Of a stretch of 64,000 nucleotides of DNA, positions 44,333 to 56,001 are shown in pieces. Under the pieces are notes generated by a model. It was not told the DNA's origin and ran no database searches. It saw only the letters and a program-made list of their open reading frames with translations. The DNA comes from Histoplasma ohiense. Its lineage: Eukaryota > Ascomycota > Eurotiomycetes > Onygenales > Ajellomycetaceae. The stretch is taken from assembly GCA_017607445.1 (NCBI GenBank), contig JAEVHH010000004.1, positions 992,001-1,056,000 of the forward strand, in the 5' to 3' direction. The position numbers and the translations under genes were made by a program. Each line of letters opens with the position of its first letter. The first letter of the stretch is position 1.

Positions 44333-45957
44333 TATTAAGAAAAGAAAATTTCGGCTAAATTGAGTTTTCTTTTTACTTTTCTCTCGCTCTTTTCTTTCTT
44401 CTCGTGATGGATGGAATGGCCTAGGACGTTCGGCACACTTGTGGTTTATGTTTGATATCCATTTTGTGCATGTCTCTTCTTTTGATTGCTGCATGGAAAT
44501 GGATTGGGCAAGTGATGCCATGTGTTTATGCATATGTGTATATGTATACATATATATATCTGGCATATAAATACAATCCCCAACCAAATTTTCGTCATCA
44601 CCATTCACTTTACCCAAATTCGGTGATAATGATGTTATCCTTCGATAGATTTTTATTTTGTAATTTATTTATTTATTCATATTCATCTGCGAAAACAGGG
44701 CCTCCCGGGATTTTCTCTTTTAGGGGGTATTAATCGCGATCACCCCCCCCCCCGGTACACTCCCATTTCCATTTGTTCGTGTCTAAAATAAACATATTCG
44801 CGATATTTTCCCTTCTAGAAGGGCAAGGCCATTTCCGTTTAGCCAAATTAGACTAGAGGTGATACTAACACTCAGCTCCTTTTCTAACAACGGTAACTGG
44901 CCTTTATCATGCTGCGTGGGGTCTCCACCACCACCTTCCCCGTAAGGAATTAAAAAGGGGATTCAAGAACGATATCTTTGCGTGGTCAATGTGTGCCGCT
45001 GTATGAGTACTAAGTATTGAAAAATATCCCATCTGTTCAAAGAGCTCCCGGGCGCGCGCGTGCGCGCTGTTGGTTGTAGATTTGTCTGGCACACATGTGA
45101 AATTTTCCTCGAAAGCTCCATTCGAAAATCGTCCATGGTTACAAGGTATATAGTTCAGGTCAAGAAATGTCGGAGACTTGGGCTAAATCTCCCCCTGCTT
45201 TAGCGTAGGTGCTCAGGTTGTTCGTTGATGGCGTTGTGGGATGCAAAACCTTGCGCAAATAGAGTCTTAATTACGCAGTTAAGCCATGGGGATGGCAGGA
45301 GTGAAAGAAACATCGACCGGCGAAAAGGGGCTTGAGGGATTGACATAGACCAAGGGGGATAAAAAATAAAAATAAAAATGGAAGCGGATGGAGAAATAGG
45401 AACCCTATGATCATCTATTCTTCTCTCCAACCCCCAAAGGCCCGCTTCTATAATAACGCATATACGCATATATAAACTATATAATATGGTATAGAAAATC
45501 TCTCACGCATACCATCGTAACAACCATTCGTTCATATCGACCAGCCCACACCGTACAGTGCCCCGTTCCATATCGTATTGTTACCTCCACTCGACTCCAG
45601 TAAAAGCAGAAGCATATAATAAAGGAATATAAAGGTGTCCAACATGTTACAAGAGTCAATGAAAAATAAAACAAGAGAGGAACAGGAACAAGGGAGGGGG
45701 AAAGGGAAAAAAAAAAAAAAAAAGGAAAAGCAAGGAAGCGATGTTTACATGATATACTTATTCAATAGACGAAAAAACGCCGGACCGTCTAGGATTCTGG
45801 GTGATCGATCGCCTCGCGGCAATGTAAAAGCAGAAACCGATCGTGAACATGAACAAGGGAACAAAAAGTAGCGGCCCTCCCACCCCCTTTCCCTAGGGGA
45901 CCCTAGAGAACAAAACCTACACACGCAATATATGAAAAGAGAAACGGAAAACGAAAA
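44333..45957. other. Intergenic, convergent PTR2 and LCCL genes
   Basis: 1.6 kb without a recognised gene. It has a run of about 13 C near 44742-44753, an alternating GCGCGCG stretch near 45051-45068 that could adopt Z-form, and a run of about 18 A near 45706-45723. The A/T-rich ends are probably 3' untranslated regions. Confidence 0.45.
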
Positions 45958-48191
45958 TCAAGTCCTCGGAGGAGGAGGATTTATCCAGCTGCCATCTCTA
46001 TTCCAAATTCCAGCGCCGCCATAAAGCCCAACCTTTGAACCCTTCAAAAACGCAAAGCGGAAGAACAGATCCTCAGCCGGATCCTCATCTTGGTCCTGCA
46101 CTGATATAAGAGAGGTATCGTCATCCTCATACTCTTGTCCATCGACACCAGCTCTCTCAACAACCATCCGCACTGGTCTCGACATATCTAGCCCCCGATG
46201 CCCCTGTCGATGCCAGACAAACACTCCGTTCACATCCTCGTCCAAAAACCCACGCCACCTCTCCACATCATTCACCAACACACTAATGCCATCAACGCCC
46301 AGCGTCTCCATACGCTCCGGCTCCCATAGCTGGAAGGTAATGTTGCCATTACCTCGGTTCACATTGTCGCCGGACGGCAGCGAGATATGGACGGAGGAAT
46401 TGGTGACGTTGGGGCTTGTGGCGCCCCACCAGCCATGGCTGCCCCCAGGCCCAGGAAGCTCACCCAGTGCGCTTGGCGTTTCGATGATGGAGGCAAAGCC
46501 CCATCTGGCAACACCGTTGACGAAGAGGCCGAGAAGCAGGCCTTGGTAGATGATCGAGGGCCGGGTGGGGAACGCTGTGCCTGGCATAAGGAGCATGCCG
46601 AGGATGTAGTGGTGGATACGAAGGCGGAATTGGGGAAGGGCGAGCAGGAAGATCAGGCCGCCGCCAATGCAGAGGTAGATTTTTAGATAGTGGAAGAACA
46701 GCCCGCCTTTGCGGATGTGCCACGCTTGGCCGAGGACGATGGAGATGATGATGGTGATCACGATGGCCAGGGCGATGGGGGCACCTGGCTGGGATTTGAT
46801 GTCGTGCGGGGTAAGACGCTGGATGGGTATCCATAAAGCAAAAGTGTAGTTGTTAAGCGCACCGATAAACGCCGGGCCTAGGTATAGGATTGTTTTACTG
46901 AACTGGTAAACGGGGGGGGAAGCCAGTGGTTGTAGTAGAGGGCGCGCGCAGTAGATGTAGAGCACATATGCAATGAAGCTTGCAGGTAGAAGTCTTGAAC
47001 ATAGGAGCGAGAATAGATCTGCAACCCTATGTAGGTCTGGGGGATCAGACACGAGACCCACATGAAGAATGAGCATAAAAAAGGTGGTGAAGAAAAATAC
47101 AGCGGGGGAGGTCGTGAAGAGAGAAACCAGGACAATCGCAGCTGCGGTAATAGCAAACAGCGGCCATCGCAAGTCTCCGGGGCAGTCTGACTGTGAATCC
47201 AGCAGACGAAGGAATCTAAATGATTTCGGAAAAGTCGAAGGGAAGCCAACCGAGGAGACGCCATGCGCCTTGCTGGCGAAGTATGAATGGCCGGCGCCAG
47301 TCAGCTCGACGACGCCACAACCTCCTGTGGAGTCGCTGATAACACCAGCATGGATTGCAGCCTGGCATACTTTGCTGTCTGCTCGATAGATCGCATTCTC
47401 ATAATCATAAACCGGGGTGCCAGGCATAGGACCACCAACGATCAGAGGCTGGTAGTTGACAGTCACATTTCCTACCACGTACGGCTCTAGGACGAGAAGG
47501 CTACTGCAAAATGCAGGACACCGAAAGGCATAGGTCGAGCGGTTAAACGGCCGGCATTCATACCCATTGAGTCCGCACTCGTTACCTGGTGCCCTGTGAT
47601 TTAACGAGCCGCGTTAGAATCCAGAGTGATGGGGGGGTTTTTTTTTAATACCTTCCAAGAAATCTATTCTAATAATAGCGTAGAATATACAACGTACCAG
47701 TAGCTAGCGCCACAGCTGATAGGAACGGGCTTCCCAAAGCCCTCGATATAACCACCAGAAGCGGAATTTCTCTGCACCAGCGCCCAGGGGAGAAACCAGA
47801 TAAAATACACCGCCAGCAGCAGGCAAATCTTGTATTTTCGTTTGGGAAAGAACCTATCAACGAGTTTTATAGGAATAGACTGTATGTTAGGGAAGAGTGG
47901 GTTCAAGAGAAGAACCCGGGGTGGATCGGGGCCTTTGAGCCACTTCACAGTCGAGCGGGCAGCCTGGCGGAACGGCAACGGGACCCATTTCCAGTGGAAA
48001 GATTTGGAGGATTCCGCCAGCCAGACGGGCATGGGCAGCGTGGTAGGCGAAGCCTCAACACCCCCTGACATGCCGAGTTGCTGGATTCCATCAGGTTCGT
48101 CGGTATAATGTTCGTCTTCGTCATCGGTCAGTGGGGCGATGACGGTTCTGCCAGATAGCGCCTCTTCATCATCCCACGATTCTCTGGCCAT
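45958..48191 (-). CDS. LCCL-domain multi-pass membrane protein
   Basis: Conserved fungal membrane protein of unknown function. Proposed CDS complement(join(45958..47593,47698..48191)), 709 residues, donor GTACGT, phase 2. A cytosolic acidic N-terminus (MARESWDDEEALSG) leads to VDRFFPKRK and the first membrane segment (ICLLLAVYFIWFLPWALV). An extracytoplasmic part with Cys pairs NECGLNGYECRPF and the LCCL core follows, with GGCGVVELTGAG and SVGFPSTFPKSFRF near residues 165-300. About seven hydrophobic segments follow (for example LRWPLFAITAAAIVLVSLF, IALAIVITIIISIVLGQAW, YLKIYLCIGGGLIFLLAL). A C-terminal soluble region contains FQLWEPERMETLG and ends INPPPPRT. An in-frame upstream exon may add another membrane segment (see 48336-48518). 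The LCCL assignment is good; no biochemical role is claimed. Confidence 0.88.
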
Positions 48192-48335
48192 AATTTGGCG
48201 GTTCTGTAGAAAAAGTGAATGGGCGCGGATTAGATTAGAGGACTACTCTACTCCGTACAACATAGACAGATATGTGCTCTGTATGGCATATCAGAATACT
48301 CAACCATAGGTGAGAGAAGGGACTTACCAACTCAC

Positions 48336-48518
48336 CACAAAGCCGAGACAGCCAACAAAGAAAGACAGGATCAGAAGCAGGAACGGATAGACGACTGCGG
48401 CACAGGCCAGTGGGGTATCACGACGCTGAGAGGGCGGGATAATCGCAGAATCTCGTAGAATAGCAGGAAAATGGAAATACAAAAGTACACAGCGGGTGGC
48501 GAAGCGAGGCGGAGTTAG
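48336..48518 (-). other. Candidate upstream coding exon of the LCCL gene (membrane segment)
   Basis: An open stretch without ATG reads SAIIPPSQRRDTPLACAAVV and continues into a hydrophobic run YPFLLLILSFFVGCLGFV. If spliced GTG|GTGAGT (48335) to CTACAG|AAC (48203), it joins in frame to NRQI and the MARES start of the LCCL protein. With the stronger donor GTAAGT (48327) the frame hits TGA instead, making it an upstream ORF or plain leader. Start codon not found. Treat as a hypothesis. Confidence 0.3.
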
Positions 48519-49084
48519 TCAGCCGGCGGTTCCAGGTAACTACATAACTACAAAGCACTCCGTACTTCATCCATAGACAGTTCTATCCGACAACTTCATG
48601 TGTCTCATCAGGCATTTATGAGCATCTACTCTGTAATTTGTCGGAGAACATTCTATTTCTTCCACTGGAGTCGATCACTTATCTTTGGCCCATCGACTCC
48701 TCTCGATTTGCACTCGATTTCCCGTCTCTGCTGCATTGTCCTGATGATCAAGGGCTGGCCCACTGCCTATCAGCGCCATCATCACTTGTTGCCTACTGAC
48801 TCCATCGAGTCTGGACTTATCTGACACGCTAACTCACACGCTAAAACTACAAATGGAAATCTCAGTCCAAACCTCAAAACCACCCCAGCCCTCGGCGCCG
48901 CGAAAGCTCTGGGACCTTGGCTCCTCAATTGACATCAAGCCCCCAAAACTCATCCCAGCCCTTTTGAGAGCAGATGTCAAACTGCTCTGTATCAGATTTA
49001 CCAGCTGCAGTGTGCTCCAACCGCCTCCCTGCTACATAGCGCCTTGGCTGGCTACCCCGTGCAAGGCACGGATACGCTCCTGTG

Positions 49085-49100
49085 TACTCCGTACGGAGTA
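49085..49100. repeat. Perfect 16-base palindrome TACTCCGTACGGAGTA
   Basis: The complete form of a motif whose half (TACTCCGTA or its complement) recurs at least eight more times in non-coding parts of this window. It could be a dimeric protein-binding site or a mobile-element footprint. It sits about 480 bases before the aminotransferase start. Confidence 0.75.
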
Positions 49101-49563
49101 GCCAAAATCGATAATCCTCAGCCGAATATGACACTGACCCCAGCTTTGAAATCAAGAACAAGACCAGCCTGAGGCTGCCAGAGGAGTCAATATCTAGATG
49201 AAGATCGAGAAAACAGACAGATGAATAAACTCCAAATAATAGCTATCATTCTTCAACTTAAAGCTTGCCTATGTGACTACGAACACAGGACCCCGGGTTT
49301 TAGCCTTGTAGCGACTAGCTACCTACCAGAAACAGGACTGTTAGACGGTATTTCATCACTGTTGGTAAAATCCAACCACAGTTAGCGATTTCCGGTTGTA
49401 TGAATTTCGTATTATGCCCGGCCACCTCCCGAGCAGCATTCATAATTTTTTTTTTTGTAAAATGGCAGCCAATAAATGCGCAATTGGGTCTCTTATACCT
49501 AAGTTTTCATACGGCCACCAACAGGACACCAACCTGAAGATCAAATATCCCAATCGCAAGCCG

Positions 49564-51686
49564 ATGGAAGCTAAGGCACCGAAGAATGAATACCCTCCAA
49601 AACTGGCGCCGGTTGATCTGTCCCATCACTTCTCTGTCGCGGCGAGAAATCGGGTGGGAAGCGACGTGAAGAAGTTCTACAAATACTTTGCGATACCGGG
49701 CATCCACAACCTTGCGGGAGGTGAGCATCAATGCATCATTTTATATGGGTTACCTAACCATCCATCCGAAAGAGTTGCAGACGAATAAGGTAGGTAGCTT
49801 TTTACTCTGCAAATCGCTGATACATATATCAAAGGGCTTCCCCACCCATCCTATTTCCCATACGATACCCTGGAGGCCGCAGTTGCTCTTCCAACCCGAA
49901 TCGATCCATCCATTGCCGATGGGCCCTCAACAGTCGCTGAAAGGGACGAGATCCTAGTATCAACCCTTCCCCCAACAGCGCGACTCACCATCCCAAAAGA
50001 AAGCGACAACACCAACCCCACAACTCGAATCGACCTAACTACCGCCCTGCAATATGGCACTGCACAAGGCTACCCACCCCTCTTCTCCTTCATCCGCCAA
50101 TTTGTCCGCGAAAACATGCACCCAAACATCCCTTACACAGGCGGGCCAGAAGTGATCCTGACATGCGGTGCCACGGATGGCTTCTCCAAGACCATCGAGG
50201 CACTGACGAATGTCTGGGATGAGAATCGTGATTGGATCAGGGATCGAGAATGTATCCTGTGCGAGGAATTTGTGTATATGAACGCCATACAAACGGTGAA
50301 GCCGCGGGGTATCAATGTCGTGACTGTGGCTATGGATTCGGATGGGATGATGGTAGACGGGGATCGCGGGTTGAAACATATTCTCGAAAGTTGGGATTTT
50401 AGTCGTGGGAAGAGGCCGCATTTGATGTATACCGTGACGTACGTTTTTTTTCCCTCCAAGCGACATCTTTTGTGAGGCGCCTATTGTTTTCTATCTTACT
50501 TCGTTACTTATATTGTAACATGTACTAAAGTTGATGAAAAATTTTCTATAGAATCGGCCAGAACCCAACCGGCACCGTCCTTCCCCTCCCAAGACGCAGA
50601 GACCTTTATTCCCTCTGCCAGAAATACGACATCATCATCGTCGAGGATGACCCGTACTGGCACCTTCAATACCCGTCCGCTGCCCCCGAGCTGGAGGCTC
50701 ACTTCCGCGGCAGCAGCTCCTTCAAATACCGACCCCAGCCCCATTCCAATCATGCGGACACTACACTTGCGCCCAATTACAACACCCACGGCAAATCATC
50801 CGGCTACCCCTTCCTCGACTCTCTCATCCCCTCATACTTGTCCATAGACACAGACGGCCGCGTGATCCGGCTCGATACATTTTCCAAAATCATCGCGCCC
50901 GGCTGTCGGCTGGGCTGGCTGACCGCACAACCGAAGATTGTCGAGCGGATTCTGTATATAACGGAGACAAGCACGCAGCAGCCATCTGGGTTTGCGCAGG
51001 CGATGGTTGCGGGGTTGATCATGGGTGGTGGTGGCGGGAAGAAGGATGAATTAGACAGGGTTGGTGAGGAGGGCTGTAGTGGTGATGCTGCTGGTGGTAG
51101 GCAGTCCGGAGCCTGGAAGATAGAAGGATGGGTTCGGTGGCTGGAGGGGTTGCGGGATGGCTACGAATGGCGCATGCGGACGATGTGCACGATTCTGGAG
51201 GAGGGGAGGTCGATTATTGAACAACCCCCCTCGGCTGGTACTTCCAGAAGCCACCGCGGCTACTATGATAGTGATAGCGACGAAGATGACGAAGACGACT
51301 GGCAGCTCCTGCGCAAAACCCCACTGTACTCCTTCCAGTTCCCGCGCGGTGGCATGTTTGTCTGGGTGCGCATGTGCTTCGAGACACACCCGCTCTGGTC
51401 TTGCGAGGGTGTATCCGCCGAACGACTATCGGCCGCGCTCTGGAAGCATCTGATGAAAAAACCATACCTGTGTCTGGTAGCACCGGGGGCGATGTTTAAT
51501 CCCGCTGGTGGCAGAAATGGTCAGCGCGGCGGGAGCGACGAATCGTTCAGGTATTTTCGATTGTGTTTTGCGCCGATTCAGGAGGGGGATGTGGCGGCAT
51601 CGGCGAAGGGGTTTGTGGAGGGTTGTAGGGATTTCTGGTTGCGGGGGGTTTTGGAGGACGATGACGATGACGACGACGACGAGTAA
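49564..51686 (+). CDS. PLP-dependent aromatic/aminoadipate aminotransferase (ARO8-like, fold type I)
   Basis: Transaminates aromatic amino acids or 2-aminoadipate with 2-oxoglutarate. Proposed CDS join(49564..49720,49835..50438,50552..51686), 631 residues. Start MEAKAPKNEYPPKLAPVDLSHH, split as MEAKAPKNEY and APVDLSHHF, matches relatives that begin shortly before DLSHHFS; in-frame ATGs at 49462 and 49414 are alternatives. Landmarks: SDVKKFYKYF, IPGIHNLAGGLPHPSYFPYD, DLTTALQYGTAQGYPPL, GGPEVILTCGATDGFSKT, PHLMYTVTIGQNPTG, IIVEDDPYWHLQYP, and the PLP lysine in RLDTFSKIIAPGCRLGW. Near the end come FQFPRGGMFVWVRM and FRYFRLCFA. Two acidic oddities are an internal DSDSDEDDEDD insertion and a C-terminal run of Asp ending in Glu. 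Donors are GTGAGC and GTACGT, with consistent phases. Confidence 0.92.
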
Positions 51687-52347
51687 GGGAGGTGGGGGAT
51701 TTACCTTGGCCTTTTACCTTGGCCTTTCATCTATCTCTAGATGGATATATTTTTTGATATATATATCTTGGTTGATGCCATGCCACGTTCTTTTTAAAAC
51801 ACTCATCAGGTATGCATATTCTATGCCGTGGTCTATTAGATAACTTAGATCAAAAATATTCAACCCAGTCCACTTCTATCTATTCAATCTAAAACAGCTC
51901 TTTGCACTTGCGGTCTATAATGTGTATATATACCAGTAACCATATACAGTCTCCAGCGTAGGTCACAATGGCTGCGAAATAGAAAATCAACCTCTAGCCA
52001 AGTAGCCCAAACATCAGCATGTATTGTCAGAATTTTACGCGGCTATATGAAGTCCATTCATGTACTGTACCATCTGCACATCGCTCAACATCTAGTTTCA
52101 TTGTTGCAGCCACACCCAACCCCGCTAAAATGTTTATCCGCAAGAATTTTGGAATCGAATAAACCACCGCATCAACAATATCGCCATGTGACGGGACGGT
52201 AATACATGGATGAATATTCGGCATGCTATCGTGACCCTGCGAGAAGCTGGAAGCCTGGTTCAAACGCAGTCTGTCCTTGAATACTCGTCCCGATCCTTCT
52301 CTCCACCGAATGGCCATTTGCATATCCTCAATGAAACATCCACAACC
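51687..52347. other. Intergenic between tandem genes
   Basis: 660 bases holding the 3' flank of the aminotransferase and promoter of the YIH1-like gene. It has a duplicated TTACCTTGGCCTTT (51702-51727 region) and one GTACTGTAC at 52062. A longer in-frame start for the next gene exists at 52210 but lacks family resemblance before MTSCPNDELAEE. Confidence 0.5.
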
Positions 52348-53319
52348 ATGACCTCGTGCCCGAACGATGAGCTCGCTGAAGAGATCAATTCCGTCAATGC
52401 AATATACGACCCTTCCACAATAACGTTGACATCAAACCCGTCCAATTCCCCTCCCCGTCGGCCGAATGAGCTACCAGTCACAACCACAATAATCCTCCGG
52501 ATACCCAATCGGCCAGATTTCTCGTTCCTTCTTGGTTTCGACAGCAAATACCCCTCTAGTCCTCCCCGAGTCATTGGCACTGCGTCCACCAGTTCTCGGG
52601 GCGAAGGGAAAAAATGTCTCGATGTATTGAGTGGCTCAGTGCAGAAAGTGTGGCAAGATGGCTTCGTCTGTCTTTATGATCTTATAGAGGAATGCGTGGA
52701 GCGGTTCGGAGATATGCGAGGGGGAGAGCTTGAGGAATCCGCCGCCGCTGCTGCTGCTGGCGACGAAACTGCGGACACCTCTACTCCAGTATCTCCAACA
52801 GTAGATACAACTTCTTCGCCACCATCATTACATGCGTCATTTGGTCTCGAGAGTCCCCCAGACTGGGTCGTTTCAGAACCCATGACGGAGAAGAAATCAG
52901 TGTTCATTGCCCGTGTCGCCCGAGTCCAATCGACAGAGACGGCGAAAAAATATCTCGATTACCTTCTTGGTACGGAGAAGAAGATCGCAGCGGCAACGCA
53001 CAATATCACAGCCTGGCGAATCAAGCAAAAACCCGGTCAGGGTCCCAATGGGGTTCCTTCTGGTGAGGAAACTATCTTTCAAGATTTCGATGATGACGGC
53101 GAAACCGCTGCTGGGGGCAGATTGTTACATCTTATGCAGTTGATGGATGTATGGGATGTGGTCGTCGTTGTGACCCGATGGTATGGGGGAGTTAAGTTGG
53201 GCCCTGACCGGTTCCGAATCATCAATACAGCCGCCCGTGATGCCCTGTTAAAGGCTGGATTTACGAAGTTTGAAGGAGGCACTTCCCAGGAAAAGGGCAA
53301 GAAAAAAGGTAAACGATAA
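52348..53319 (+). CDS. YIH1: YIH1/IMPACT-like translational regulator (RWD + UPF0029 domain)
   Basis: Cytosolic protein that competes with Gcn2 for Gcn1 and so restrains eIF2alpha phosphorylation in amino-acid starvation; this role is known for yeast YIH1 and mouse IMPACT. Intronless, 323 residues from MTSCPNDELAEEINSVNAIY. The RWD domain covers about residues 1-120 (EINSVNAIYDP, FSFLLGFDSKYPSSPPRV, LYDLIEECVER). An Ala/Thr/Ser-rich linker follows. The ancient IMPACT domain starts at KKSVFIARVARVQSTE and includes NITAWRI, DDDGETAAGGRLLHLMQLM, VVVVVTRWYGGVKLGPDRF and INTAARDALLKAGF. The tail is Lys-rich (KGKKKGKR). An in-frame ATG at 52210 would add 46 residues. The stop is only 134 bases from the convergent acetoacetyl-CoA synthetase stop. 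Confidence 0.92.
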   Translation: MTSCPNDELAEEINSVNAIYDPSTITLTSNPSNSPPRRPNELPVTTTIILRIPNRPDFSFLLGFDSKYPSSPPRVIGTASTSSRGEGKKCLDVLSGSVQKVWQDGFVCLYDLIEECVERFGDMRGGELEESAAAAAAGDETADTSTPVSPTVDTTSSPPSLHASFGLESPPDWVVSEPMTEKKSVFIARVARVQSTETAKKYLDYLLGTEKKIAAATHNITAWRIKQKPGQGPNGVPSGEETIFQDFDDDGETAAGGRLLHLMQLMDVWDVVVVVTRWYGGVKLGPDRFRIINTAARDALLKAGFTKFEGGTSQEKGKKKGKR

Positions 53320-53375
53320 ATAATTATGGTGCCTTTACATACTTTCTATTTTTCACGGCATTTTCACTGCCTATC

Positions 53376-53411
<36 letters not shown>

Positions 53412-53415
53412 GAAA
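53376..53415. repeat. A-tract plus (AAAAG)n microsatellite
   Basis: A run of about 16 A passes into AAAAG units within the 134-base spacer between the convergent YIH1-like and acetoacetyl-CoA synthetase genes. Same composition as the tracts at 19066 and 56774. Confidence 0.8.
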
Positions 53416-53453
53416 TTATCTATATCCTGTATAAAACACCCGATTTCTCACAT

Positions 53454-56001
53454 CTATAGCTTGCTTGATGGAGCAACCAACTTCTCTACCTCAGCGAATT
53501 GGTAGTAGAACTCGAGGCTCTCAGGATTGGCTAGTGTGCCCGACGGCTTGATCACTTTACCAGACACAATCTGTTTGACTGGAAGTTCTACCTTCTTCAA
53601 GTTGACAGTCGTCTTGGATTTTGGTCAGCATGCAACTTCGATGTGTCCAAAATAGATTTGGCGTATACTTACCGGAATCTCCGGGGTCTCAAACACATAT
53701 TTCGGCACATGGCGAGGACTCAGCCCGCTTCTGATGGCGGCTTTAACATCGTCTACCATTTTTTTGGTAAATGGAACGCCGGGACGCATGAGCACGAATA
53801 ACATGACTGTTTCATCTGAGTCGCGGGGTCGACGCTGTCCCACGCAGATGGAGTCGGAGATCACATTGGCAAATTCGTTCTCGAGAATGCTGTATACTTC
53901 GGAGGACCCAAACCGTACGCCTGAAGGATTTAGAACACCATCTGCACGTCCCAGGAAAAATATTTGCTTCGTGGCAGGGTGTATCATGACGAAATCACCA
54001 TGGGTCCAGACATCTGAATATGTATAGTTAGCCAGGAAAATCAAAAATTCCAACAAGAGGGAGCGCGTCAGAATTACCATCAAATCGAGCAAAATATGCG
54101 TCGAAATAGCGCTCTGCGCCGTTCTCGCCCCAGAACATGACGGGCATGTTAGGAAATGCTGCTGTCGCAACCAGTTCGCCTGGAACTCCTTCCTCTAGCG
54201 GAATGCCTTTCACACCCTTCCCACCCTCCACAGTCTGATCATAAACTGCAATAGGTGTCCCAAGACTAGGTCCCTGGCATCCACCCACATACAACGGCGT
54301 CAAAGCGTTTGAAGTTCCAAATGTGCCTGCAATATCTGTACCGCCAGATATATTTGAAAGCTGCACGTTGGGTGGGAACCCTTTGTCATAAAACCACTCG
54401 AAAAGAGCGTCGGAAAGCACCATCCCAGTGCTTGTCAATACCTCCAGATTGCTAAGATCAGTGACCTCTCGAGGATGAATGCCGTTCCTTTGCAATTCGT
54501 ACATATAGCGTGGGGAGGTGCCCAGGTGGGTTACTCTGGCTCAATAAGCATGCGTCTCGTGAAGTCTATTTTAGGCCTGGAACTTACTTCTGCTCTCCCG
54601 CCAATTTGATGAAGGAAGTTACACCAGGTAAAAAGGGGCTGCCGTCGTACAGGACTACTCTGCATCCATGCATCAATGGCTGCAACGCACTGAGATACAT
54701 TATCCAACCTGTTGTTGTGTATTGCAGAGCCACCGAAGTAGGATTCATTTCTCGATGCAGTATACCTTCTTTTAACCCGCTCAAGACAATGCCTCCGACA
54801 GAATGCACAATGCATTTTGGCGTTCCAGTCGTTCCTAATTACATTCTCGTCAGAGCCTCCAACCTTCGAAATCCACACAAATGGTTGATACAAGATTCAT
54901 ACCTGAGGAATAAACGACCAAGAACGGATCCGAAAACTTAATTCTCACAAATTCTAGCTTATCGCACTTTGCTTTGGCTAAGAAAGTTGCCAAGGTTTGC
55001 GCTCTGGGCACCATGTTCACATCGGCGGGACGATCTTGGAATCGAGGCTGTGATACGATGCCTTGAAACTCCTCCACACCTTCCATCCCACGAACAATGG
55101 CATTCATCTTCGATCTCAAATCGATTGTTTTCCCATTATACACTGTCCAATCGTCCATGAACAGCCACTGGGGTTTGATCTGGAGCAAGCGATCCAGAAT
55201 CCCCTTGGCACCCATATCGGTCGAGCTCGACGAAAATAAGCCTCCCAGCGCAGTCACAGCTAAAAATACAACAAGAGTATCGATACTATTGCTTGCAACA
55301 ACCGCCACCCGATCGCCCTTTTTCACACCCGCAGCCTTCATAGCCTGGGATAACTTTCCAACTCTCCTCCTGAGTTCTCCAAACGTAATATTCCGGGTCC
55401 CCTCCGCACCACCTTCCCGAACCTCGGTCACTGCATCTTTACTATCTTCTTTACCAGCCGTGGACACTCCGGATGATCCAGAAGAAGTGAAAAGCATGTT
55501 CTCTGCGAAATTCATGTACGTGCCCGCGAACCATTCCGGGATGCTGTCCATGCGTGCCGTCTCATCGACGACGCTTATGTAGGTACCTGAGTGGATAGGG
55601 TTGAGATCATGCCAGCAGAATTCCCAGAATGCCGCGCGGTTGTTGACAGAGTAGTCGTATAGCGAGAGGAAGCTCTGGATATTTTAGTCTTGCGTTAACT
55701 AGCCCCCTAACCATGTTGGTCTACATTTTTGCTTTAGGAAATGCACCAGCCGCCCGGGAAGGGGTAGTGGCGAAGAAAGAAAGCAGGGTAAAATGAGGGG
55801 GCATAATACTGCAAAAATCCAGATAGAATATAGGAAAGATAGGAATTCAAAACCAATTCAGCCTTCATATGCAGCATGGGGGCCACGTACTGGAAACTTC
55901 AACCCTGTCTTGCGCTCTAGCCGACATCGAAACTGGCCCAGATTCGACGACTCGGGATTGGGATGCTCCCATAACTTGCGTGGTACCGCGTAAGTCGACA
56001 T
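53454..56001 (-). CDS. Acetoacetyl-CoA synthetase (ANL adenylate-forming enzyme)
   Basis: Activates acetoacetate to acetoacetyl-CoA through an acyl-adenylate, feeding sterol and ketone-body use in the cytosol. Proposed CDS complement(join(53454..53612,53673..54013,54078..54535,54588..54834,54903..55674,55891..56001)), 695 residues with all five junction phases consistent. Exon 1: MSTYAVPRKLWEHPNPESSN. Exon 2: SFLSLYDYSVNNRAAFWEFC, ARMDSIPEWFAGTYMNFAEN, KKGDRVAVVASNSIDTLV. The P-loop spans an intron: VVYSSGTTGTPKCIVHS. Then TTTGWIMYLSALQPLMHG, VTHLGTSPRYMYEL, VLTSTGMVLSDALF, NISGGTDIAGTFG, VWTHGDFVMIHPATKQIFFL, GRADGVLNPSGVRFGSSEVY, and the catalytic-lysine end VKQIVSGKVIKPSGTLANPE. Length is that of fungal and animal AACS. 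Strong call; it is the most intron-rich gene on the minus strand here. Confidence 0.95.

Larger units (their letters stand above)
48192..49563. other. Divergent region between LCCL and aminotransferase genes
   Basis: 1.4 kb. Near the LCCL gene it has splice signals (donors GTGAGT at 48335 and GTAAGT at 48327, acceptor CTACAG at 48204) and a membrane-segment-coding open stretch. Copies of TACTCCGTA lie at 48249 and 48557, and the perfect palindrome at 49085-49100. In-frame ATGs upstream of the aminotransferase start occur at 49414 and 49462. No separate gene is supported. Confidence 0.5.

Noticed and set aside
48853..49101. 82-codon open frame as an upstream exon of the aminotransferase
   Set aside because: Contains no family motif and the enzyme's usual N-terminus is already explained by the later ATG.
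52210..52347. Upstream ATG extending the YIH1-like protein by 46 residues
   Set aside because: Extension has no similarity to RWD-domain starts; MTSCPNDELAEEINSVNAIY is the usual beginning.
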